From: a virus
IMG/VR virus record: IMGVR_UViG_3300030329_001771
Location: 1 to 27,897 of that record
Strand: one strand, 5' to 3'
Length of the DNA stretch: 27,897 nucleotides
Shown one piece after another: positions 22,564-27,897 of the stretch. Every line of letters begins with the position of its first letter. Position 1 is the stretch's first letter. The translations under genes were made by a program, and so were the position numbers. The notes beneath the pieces were generated by a model. The model saw nothing but the letters and a program-made list of their open reading frames with translations. It was not told where the DNA came from and made no database searches.

Positions 22564-23178
22564 AAATTATATAGCATCATACAAAAGAATGGTAATCCCA
22601 AAAAGGTTTATCCAAAACATATAGCGATGAACTTAATGAGAGATATGAAGAATGGAGAATGTTTTTATTATGATGTATCGCACCAAAGAGCATTAGATTG
22701 GTGTCATATGTTTATGAGGAAAGAATTTTACAAACAGTATTTAGATAGTAGAAAACAGTATTATAGGAAATTAAAAGAATTTAAAAGGGTAAAAATAGAC
22801 AGTAAGACTGGGTATATAAAAAAAATAAAAGAGATTCCTATTTACACGGATGAAAAAAGAGCATATGATTTTATAAGAACAAGAAAAACAAAATTAACTA
22901 CAATGGGTTTGCAGATAAGAACATTAAAAATATTAAATAAAATAGGATTTGAATATTTTGAAGAATTTGCTGACTGTGGTGTGAAAACATTAGAGGAATA
23001 TCTTATTAAAAAATCAAGTGAATTAGGATGTTATGGTAACTATGACTTAATCCAAAAAATAATGCAAGACCTAAAAAAAATGGGAAAGAAGATAAGAATT
23101 GAAAATTCACAGGGCAACTCCGACTTACCTATGTCTAAAACGTCCGTATATACCACACACGATGGGGTTGCCTTGTGA
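22561..23178 (+). CDS. Early protein with alpha-CTD-like helix-hairpin-helix end
   Basis: A 205-residue basic protein behind the second copy of the early leader. The N-terminal ~60 residues are of unknown type; 60-120 is rich in Lys, Arg and Tyr. Residues ~112-180 ('TMGLQIRTLKILNKIGFEYF', 'LGCYGNYDLIQKIMQDLKKMG') follow the layout of the RNA polymerase alpha C-terminal domain: a capping segment, an 'R.L..L...GI' helix, a loop with Gly, and a last helix ending in 'L...G'. This fold binds DNA or RNA polymerase partners. A transcription-directed role is possible but not shown. GTG of the next gene overlaps the stop (GTGA). Confidence 0.6.
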   Translation: MKLYSIIQKNGNPKKVYPKHIAMNLMRDMKNGECFYYDVSHQRALDWCHMFMRKEFYKQYLDSRKQYYRKLKEFKRVKIDSKTGYIKKIKEIPIYTDEKRAYDFIRTRKTKLTTMGLQIRTLKILNKIGFEYFEEFADCGVKTLEEYLIKKSSELGCYGNYDLIQKIMQDLKKMGKKIRIENSQGNSDLPMSKTSVYTTHDGVAL

Positions 23179-23414
23179 TTGAAGTCGTATCATATTATTT
23201 CGCAGTATTATTATTATTCCAACCGATTGAGGAGATCCACAACTGCGAGAATCCAAACTTAATAGAGAGAACACCACATTTATTGTGCGTATGGGAGGAG
23301 AAAGATTTCTACAGAAATAAGCAAAACAAACTTATTCTTAGGAAGAAAAGGAAAACAGATAACTTCATTAAAGCATATTATAGGAGAAAATACTGGAATG
23401 ACAGAAGAATATAA
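23175..23414 (+). CDS. Small protein with N-terminal hydrophobic segment
   Basis: A 79-residue protein starting at GTG 23175, overlapping the previous stop (GTGA). A hydrophobic segment (VVSYYFAVLLLF, ~4-15) is followed by a polar, highly basic part ('RNKQNKLILRKKRKTDNF', 'YYRRKYWNDRR'). It may be a membrane-anchored protein with a basic cytoplasmic domain. Two cysteines lie in the middle. It overlaps the next gene by 17 bases, whose GGAG site lies within it. No family is recognised. Confidence 0.55.
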   Translation: MIEVVSYYFAVLLLFQPIEEIHNCENPNLIERTPHLLCVWEEKDFYRNKQNKLILRKKRKTDNFIKAYYRRKYWNDRRI

Positions 23415-23571
23415 AAAGCTACCATTCGCATATAAGATTAAGTATTGGGCAGATAAATATAACGCAACACCTAATGGGTGGGTGGTCGCATCATTAATAC
23501 AACAAGAACATAGAAGTGTATCAGCAGGTATGTCCATTGCACAAAGAAAGAGAAAAGGGGGAACAAGATGA
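23398..23571 (+). CDS. Small early protein (57 residues)
   Basis: ATG 23398 has GGAG about twelve bases upstream, and the frame ends at TGA 23571. The protein ('KLPFAYKIKYWADKYNATPN', then 'GWVVASLIQQEHRSVSAGM', basic end) has balanced composition unlike chance AT-rich translation. It overlaps the genes on both sides. The gap 23415-23567 would otherwise be empty. The function is unknown. Confidence 0.6.
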   Translation: MTEEYKKLPFAYKIKYWADKYNATPNGWVVASLIQQEHRSVSAGMSIAQRKRKGGTR

Positions 23572-23639
23572 TTTATGTAGTCGCAATATTAGTGATAAGT
23601 GGATTATTGTTAGCATATTACAAAAAGAACAATGATTGA
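23568..23639 (+). CDS. Tiny single-span membrane protein (23 residues)
   Basis: ATG 23568 overlaps the previous stop (ATGA), with GGGGGAAC upstream as a ribosome site. The residues are a hydrophobic span (IYVVAILVISGLLLAYY) with a basic end KKNND. Its end overlaps the methyltransferase start (ATGATTGA). Good ribosome site and coupled overlaps support translation. Confidence 0.48.
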   Translation: MIYVVAILVISGLLLAYYKKNND

Positions 23640-24252
23640 TTTAATATTAGATGATTGTATGAATGTAATGAAGGATTATGAAGATAATCACTTTGATTTG
23701 GCTATTGTAGATCCACCTTATAGAGATCAAAAAGAAAATCAACCAACAAAAGATATGAGGAATAATTCTAAAAGTGGAAACATGAAAGATTTTGGTAATA
23801 AGCCTAATATAGATTTTTTTAAAGAATTATTTAGAGTATCAAAAAATCAAATAATATGGGGTGCAAATAATTTTTCAGAAAATCTCCCTAACCACAAAGG
23901 TTTTGTTGTGTGGAGAAAATTAACAATATCAGAAAAATTTACTATGTCTATGTGTGAATATGCGTTTTTGTCTAATGGTTTAGGCACAACATCTAAATTA
24001 TTTGAATATCACCCACAAGACAAAGAAAGAATACACCCAACACAAAAGCCTGTAAAACTATATGAATGGCTCTTACAAAACTATGCCGAAAAAGGACAAA
24101 AGATATTAGACACTCATTTGGGTAGTGGTAGTATTGCTATCGCTTGTCATTATTTTGGTGTTGATTTAGTGGGTGTAGAGATAGATGAAGAATATTATAA
24201 TAAAGCAAAGCAAAGAATTGACGAACTAACCAAGCAAGAAACATTATGGTAA
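23632..24252 (+). CDS. DNA adenine-N6/cytosine-N4 methyltransferase
   Basis: A 206-residue protein with motif IV 'DPPY' at 27-30 near the N-terminus and motif I 'DTHLGSGS' at 160-167 near the C-terminus, then 'GVEID' (181-185). 'HPTQKP' (135-140) is the usual segment before motif I. The motif order is that of beta-class enzymes of the N6_N4_Mtase family. DPPY suggests adenine N6, though N4-cytosine is possible. It modifies DNA, probably against host restriction, since no nuclease partner is seen. The ATG lies eight bases inside the preceding gene. Confidence 0.9.
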   Translation: MIDLILDDCMNVMKDYEDNHFDLAIVDPPYRDQKENQPTKDMRNNSKSGNMKDFGNKPNIDFFKELFRVSKNQIIWGANNFSENLPNHKGFVVWRKLTISEKFTMSMCEYAFLSNGLGTTSKLFEYHPQDKERIHPTQKPVKLYEWLLQNYAEKGQKILDTHLGSGSIAIACHYFGVDLVGVEIDEEYYNKAKQRIDELTKQETLW

Positions 24253-24668
24253 ATTTCTTAATTAAGCAAAGACCAAAGCCACAACAAAGACACAGGAATA
24301 ATGGAAAGTTTCATTATGATCCATCTTCCCAAGATAAGAAAGACTTCCTTGCATTAGCAAAAGAGTTTGCCCCAAAGAAACCTGATAAGAATGTATTAGA
24401 CCTACACATTACTTTTTGTTATAAAAGACCAAAATCCCACTACAGAACAAAAAACAAGAAATTGATATTAAAAGATGATCTCCCATACTACAGGTTAGGT
24501 AAACCTGATATAGACAACCTGTGTAAATTCTATATGGATGCAATGAATGGAGTATTCTATGTAGATGACTCGCAAATAGCATCATTAAACGCAGTAAAAG
24601 TGTTTGGATCTGAAGATTATATACATATAAAGTTCTTCTATAATAAAAACTATTGTAAAAAGCAATAA
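24246..24668 (+). CDS. rusA: RusA-type Holliday junction resolvase
   Basis: A 140-residue protein with the RusA signature: 'KPDIDN' (86-91, Asp88 and Asp90), then 'FYMDAMNGVFYVDDSQI' with Asp107/Asp108; three acidic residues hold the catalytic metal. The N-terminal 'KQRPKPQQRHR' is the basic entry strand. RusA cuts four-way junctions so that branched replication DNA can be packaged. This fits its place just before the terminase genes. ATG overlaps the preceding stop (ATGGTAA). Length matches the family, at around 120-140. Confidence 0.9.
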   Translation: MVNFLIKQRPKPQQRHRNNGKFHYDPSSQDKKDFLALAKEFAPKKPDKNVLDLHITFCYKRPKSHYRTKNKKLILKDDLPYYRLGKPDIDNLCKFYMDAMNGVFYVDDSQIASLNAVKVFGSEDYIHIKFFYNKNYCKKQ

Positions 24669-24679
24669 AAAAATATTAT
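24653..24679 (+). promoter_or_regulatory. Possible promoter for a leaderless terminase transcript
   Basis: TTGTAA (24653-24658) and TATTAT (24674-24679) are 15 bases apart, shorter than ideal. The -10 box ends ten bases before the terminase small subunit ATG, so a start at +1 would fall at or within three bases of the ATG. No Shine-Dalgarno site is present in this gap, unlike most genes here. AT-rich sequence makes chance matches easy. Confidence 0.3.
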
Positions 24680-24688
24680 TTTTAGCAT

Positions 24689-25000
24689 ATGGCAAGACCT
24701 AAAAAATATGACATTGACACAAAAGAAGTAGAAAAGTTAGCAGGGTATGGATGTACCAATAAGGAAATAGCTGACTTCTTTGGTTGCAGTGCAGATCTAA
24801 TTGAAAAGAGTTATTCGGAATTTCTTAGAAAAGGTAGAGCAGGACTAAAAAAGAGATTAAGAAAGGCACAAATAGATACAGCACTATCAGGCAATGCTAC
24901 AATGTTGGTATGGTTAGGAAAACAAATGTTGGATCAGAAGGACAAACAAGAGGTAGAACATATAAGACCAATAGAAGAAGTGGACTTTAATGGCATCTAA
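24689..25000 (+). CDS. Terminase small subunit-like HTH protein
   Basis: A 103-residue protein with a helix-turn-helix at ~16-45 ('YGCTNKEIADFFGCSADLIE') followed by helices 'AGLKKRLRKAQIDTALSGNATMLVWLGKQML', a pattern typical of small terminases of the TerS type. It recognises the packaging site and loads the large subunit. It lies directly upstream of the large terminase, overlapping by 11 bases. The gap before it lacks a ribosome site. Length is at the short end of the family. Confidence 0.8.
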   Translation: MARPKKYDIDTKEVEKLAGYGCTNKEIADFFGCSADLIEKSYSEFLRKGRAGLKKRLRKAQIDTALSGNATMLVWLGKQMLDQKDKQEVEHIRPIEEVDFNGI

Positions 25001-26252
25001 ACTACAATTATACAAAGAAGATTATCTTCCACACCAATGGAAGTTTATAACATCAAAAAAACCAATCAATGCGTTAGTAGGTGGATTTGGTAGTGGAAAG
25101 ACATATGCGTTCTTGCACAAAACATTTGTAAATCATATAACAAAATTAAATAACAATGACATGTCAAATGGTTGGGTAATATATCCAACATATGAACTTG
25201 CAGAGGAATTGTTTGTAGAACCAATGCGAGAGATATTTGAAAGAAATGGAATAAACTTTAAGTATAATGTACAGAAGCACAAGTTCACTACACCATACGG
25301 AGTCATTAAGATATACCAGTTACAAAAGCCACAACGTATCGTAGGTGCTGAACTAACATACATTGGCTTCGATGAATTTGATGTAGAATCGTGGAAGAAT
25401 TGTGATATAGCATATAAGAAAGCTATTGGTCGTATGAGAGGTAGTGATAGTTGTGAGATATACATAGTAACATCTCCTGAGGGCTTTCACTACACACATC
25501 ATCAGTTTGTAGAGAATGGGAACGAGAGCAAGGCACTAATACATGGAAAGACAACTGACAATCACTATCTTCCTGACAGCTATATCGATCTATTAGAATC
25601 TAACTATGATAAGGCGATGCTTAAAGCATACAGAGATGGGCAGTTTGTTAATATATCTGCACTATCTACTTATCATTCATTTGAAAGGAGCAGGAATGTC
25701 GGACAATGTGAGTACAACAGGTCTTTGCCAGTACGAATCGGACTCGATTGGAACGTTGATCCCATGTGTGCAGTATTGTTCCACATTTACCCGAAAAGTC
25801 CAAAAGTTAGGATATTCGATGCGATTGCACTATCACATCAAGGTCAAGGGGATCTACTAAGTGCAAGGATGTGTGCAACAATAAAAGAAAAGTATCCAAA
25901 TAGTAATTACATATGCTATCCTGATGCAAGTGGCTTCCAAAGACACACATCAGCAATGTATAGTGATATTGACATATTAAAACAACATGGAATCAAAGTA
26001 AAGGTTAGAAAGAGTAATCCTCCTGTGGTAAACAGGGTAAATTCAGTTAATAAAATGTTGGAGGGAAACATTTTAATTGACCAAAGGTGTAAGATGTTAA
26101 TACAAGACTTGGAAAAGGTCACGAATAAACAAGGAACTCGTGATATAGACAAGTCTAATAAACTATTAACACATATGACAGATGCACTCGGTTATGCAAT
26201 AGAGTGGGAGTTTCCAATAATTAAACCAACATTAGGAGCAATAGAACGATGA
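24990..26252 (+). CDS. Terminase large subunit
   Basis: A 420-residue packaging ATPase/nuclease. Walker A 'GGFGSGKT' is at 31-38, Walker B 'YIGFDE' at 124-129 with catalytic Glu129, and 'IVTSPEG' is the coupling motif. The nuclease has 'GLDWNVD' (Asp253), 'YPDASG' (Asp312) and 'THMTDALGYA' (Asp398), the three acidic positions of the RNase H-like fold. It cuts concatemeric DNA and drives it into the head through the portal. ATG 24990 overlaps the TerS frame, and the stop overlaps the portal start (ATGA). Confidence 0.93.
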   Translation: MASKLQLYKEDYLPHQWKFITSKKPINALVGGFGSGKTYAFLHKTFVNHITKLNNNDMSNGWVIYPTYELAEELFVEPMREIFERNGINFKYNVQKHKFTTPYGVIKIYQLQKPQRIVGAELTYIGFDEFDVESWKNCDIAYKKAIGRMRGSDSCEIYIVTSPEGFHYTHHQFVENGNESKALIHGKTTDNHYLPDSYIDLLESNYDKAMLKAYRDGQFVNISALSTYHSFERSRNVGQCEYNRSLPVRIGLDWNVDPMCAVLFHIYPKSPKVRIFDAIALSHQGQGDLLSARMCATIKEKYPNSNYICYPDASGFQRHTSAMYSDIDILKQHGIKVKVRKSNPPVVNRVNSVNKMLEGNILIDQRCKMLIQDLEKVTNKQGTRDIDKSNKLLTHMTDALGYAIEWEFPIIKPTLGAIER

Positions 26253-27580
26253 TACCAAACGTAGGCGAGTTACTCGTAAAGCAATCAAGATATGATGCAC
26301 AGCAAAATGCAAAGAATAAATGGCGAAAGCAGAGAATGATCGCAAGAGATTTCTATAATGGAGATACGAAAAGCTATACACACAAATACTTTAGCACATC
26401 GCTACTCAGTAAAGTTCCTATTGCCAATGTAAACATTACACGCAGGATAATAGATAGAATAAGTCTTGTATATATGAAACCACCAAAGAGAGAGTATTCA
26501 AACGAGAATATCCCTATGGTATTTCACGAGAAAGACTTTAAAATGCAAAGAGCAGAGAGAATGTGTAATCTATTGGAACATATCTTGATAAAGCCTACGT
26601 GGAGAAATGGACAGATAGATTATGATATTATTATGGACTTTGAAGCACAATTTGGAGAAGATCCACTAAGACCAATATCAATTACATATCCACTCGCAAT
26701 GAAAGCATCTGTTCTTGATGACACTCCTGAATTAACTGCATATTGGGATGCAGAGAATACATTTATATTTGATGGCAATGGTCGTATTGTTGATGATCCT
26801 GATAATCCTGAACATATCAATCCATATGGAGTACTTCCATTCATAGAATGTTTTAAGAATGGTAGACCTGAGTATTCATACTTAGACACACGACCTGCCA
26901 ATGATCTTATTGCCACAAACCTTGAGGTGAACGTATCAGAAACAAATGCCAATGCGAACACGATGTTCCAGTCATTTGGTTATATGTATGTGAATGGTTC
27001 ACAAGTCGAGAAGGATACACTTGAAGTTGGACAAGACAAAGTATCGTTCTTGGGTATTGATGGCACAATGAATATTGTATCCCCACCGAATACAGTAGAT
27101 GCTCTCGCCTCCTCCATAGAGCATAGTTATAAACTACTCGCACAAAACTATCATCTAAATATATCATTCGTAGAGGGTACTGCTGCACAAAGTGGGGTTG
27201 CAATTAAACTAAGGAATCAAGAACTAACAGATAGTCGCATATCAGATGTTCTTAGGTGGAAAGGCATTGAGAGTAAGTTATTTGAATTGGAATCAATTAT
27301 CCTTGCAGTAGAAGCGAACACAAATGCAGGGGAACTACTAAAGGTTGATTACGAGGAAAACCAAGAGGTTCTATCTGATGAAGAAAAGAGAGCAAAATGG
27401 GATTGGGAACTATCTAAAGGCATTATTGATGTTGCAGACATATTAATGCAAAAAGATCCTGACAGATTCCCTGATAGAGAAACAGCACAGGAATATTTAG
27501 AAGAAAGAAACACAATAACAGAAACAGAGGAAACAACACAAGGATCACTACTTGAAGCATTGACAACACCAGTTAGCTAA
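26249..27580 (+). CDS. Portal protein
   Basis: A 443-residue protein right after the large terminase, starting within its stop. The N-terminal basic helix, 'RMIARDFYNGDTKSY', 'NVNITRRIIDRISLVYMKPPK', the core 'YWDAENTFIFDGNGR', and the long helix 'SIEHSYKLLAQNYHLNISFV' with 'GVAIKLRNQELTDSRI' are typical of SPP1/HK97-like portal proteins. Twelve copies would form the ring through which DNA enters. The acidic C-terminus ('ERNTITETEETTQ') is common in this family. The next gene overlaps its stop by one base. Confidence 0.88.
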   Translation: MIPNVGELLVKQSRYDAQQNAKNKWRKQRMIARDFYNGDTKSYTHKYFSTSLLSKVPIANVNITRRIIDRISLVYMKPPKREYSNENIPMVFHEKDFKMQRAERMCNLLEHILIKPTWRNGQIDYDIIMDFEAQFGEDPLRPISITYPLAMKASVLDDTPELTAYWDAENTFIFDGNGRIVDDPDNPEHINPYGVLPFIECFKNGRPEYSYLDTRPANDLIATNLEVNVSETNANANTMFQSFGYMYVNGSQVEKDTLEVGQDKVSFLGIDGTMNIVSPPNTVDALASSIEHSYKLLAQNYHLNISFVEGTAAQSGVAIKLRNQELTDSRISDVLRWKGIESKLFELESIILAVEANTNAGELLKVDYEENQEVLSDEEKRAKWDWELSKGIIDVADILMQKDPDRFPDRETAQEYLEERNTITETEETTQGSLLEALTTPVS

Positions 27581-27897
27581 TGGCTGAACAAAACAAAATA
27601 GACAACATTGCTGCACAAATTGCAAGACAAACAGATACATTGCAACAGGAACTTGTGCGAGATTTATTGAAACTATCTAAGGCAGACAGATTCCAATCTA
27701 TAGACCAATTCTTATTCGCATTAGATCAACTTGACATACAAGAGTTGGTAAGAATAAAATCAAAGAACATACTGCAGGGATACACACAGGCACACACAAT
27801 AATTCTTAGAGATATGGAAGTTGTCGCAGATGTGACAGAGGAAACACTTAGAAGTCTAACTAACTTTAGTACATCTACATTCTCAGACCATTTAGGT
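27580..27897 (+). CDS. Minor head protein, MuF-like (partial)
   Basis: ATG 27580 overlaps the portal stop (TAATG), and the frame stays open for 106 codons to the window edge. The visible part is helical, with 'LQQELVRDLLKLSKADRF', 'FLFALDQLDIQELVRIKSK' and 'LQGYTQAHTIILRDME', resembling the N-terminal helices of SPP1 gp7/MuF-like minor head proteins, which always follow the portal gene. The characteristic C-terminal motif lies outside the window, so the call depends on position and helix pattern. Confidence 0.65.
   Translation, partial: MAEQNKIDNIAAQIARQTDTLQQELVRDLLKLSKADRFQSIDQFLFALDQLDIQELVRIKSKNILQGYTQAHTIILRDMEVVADVTEETLRSLTNFSTSTFSDHLG

Noticed and set aside
24669-24683. A 7-base inverted repeat AAAAATA-T-TATTTTT upstream of the small terminase
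   Set aside because: It is made only of A and T, and a one-base loop does not make a stable hairpin or a terminator. A packaging site is possible but unsupported.
1-27897. CRISPR array, tRNA gene, integrase, lysogeny repressor or insertion sequence
   Set aside because: I saw no regularly spaced repeats, no cloverleaf-like sequence with conserved arms, and no integrase or repressor motif. The IS1-like feature is only a zinc ribbon in the metallophosphatase, with no transposase domain or terminal repeats.

Overview
The window is a large part of an AT-rich (by eye about one third G+C or less) tailed double-stranded DNA phage genome, almost certainly a long non-contractile-tailed siphovirus and probably from a marine or other aquatic sample. 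Every gene lies on the + strand, genes are tightly packed with 1-17 nt overlaps, and almost all have a Shine-Dalgarno site of the GGAG type. A tape measure protein, a tail tube protein and a frameshifted tail chaperone, with no sheath or baseplate wedge genes, support siphovirus morphology. There is no integrase, repressor, DNA polymerase, tRNA gene, CRISPR array or insertion sequence. The strong Shine-Dalgarno sites and the sigma70-like promoter argue against a Bacteroidota host. Dockerin-like calcium repeats in a tail protein are of a kind common in secreted proteins of FCB-group marine bacteria such as Marinimicrobia, but that host guess is weak.

Layout. (1) 19-18676, late structural and lysis region: a Lys-rich small protein and a decoration-like protein; a LamG-domain structural protein; a VanY-type endolysin followed by a zinc-ribbon metallophosphatase and four small genes that may include holin/spanin functions; three fibre or particle-surface genes, the last of which appears split by a frameshift; head-tail connector and tail terminator candidates; a second Lys-rich small protein; tail tube; tail chaperone with a programmed -1 frameshift; tape measure; a 1339-residue tail tip protein; and two further tail proteins. 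(2) 18677-18854, the only intergenic region of any size: a strong intrinsic terminator followed by a consensus-like promoter. (3) 18855-24668, early/replication region: a phage ssDNA-annealing candidate, a SEC-C mini-protein, a SpoVG-like protein, a winged-helix protein, a C5 cytosine methyltransferase, a replication initiator, a protein with an RNA-polymerase alpha-CTD-like end, an N6-adenine/N4-cytosine methyltransferase, a RusA resolvase, and three tiny single-span membrane proteins of 23-34 residues. (4) 24689-27897, packaging and head: small and large terminase, portal, and the start of a MuF-like minor head protein that runs off the end.

How it fits together: early genes would start replication using host enzymes, modify the DNA and resolve junctions for packaging; the terminase-portal set then leads into head and tail genes. 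No major capsid protein or scaffold/protease was recognised. They would be expected between the MuF gene at the right edge and the first gene at the left edge, so the window looks like a nearly complete genome cut within the head module.

The most notable items are the tail chaperone slippery site, a 41-nt leader sequence duplicated in front of two early genes, a dockerin pair inside the tail tip protein, the apparent +1 break in a structural gene near 7360, the alpha-CTD-like early protein, and several genes shorter than 60 codons that automated calling would probably miss.
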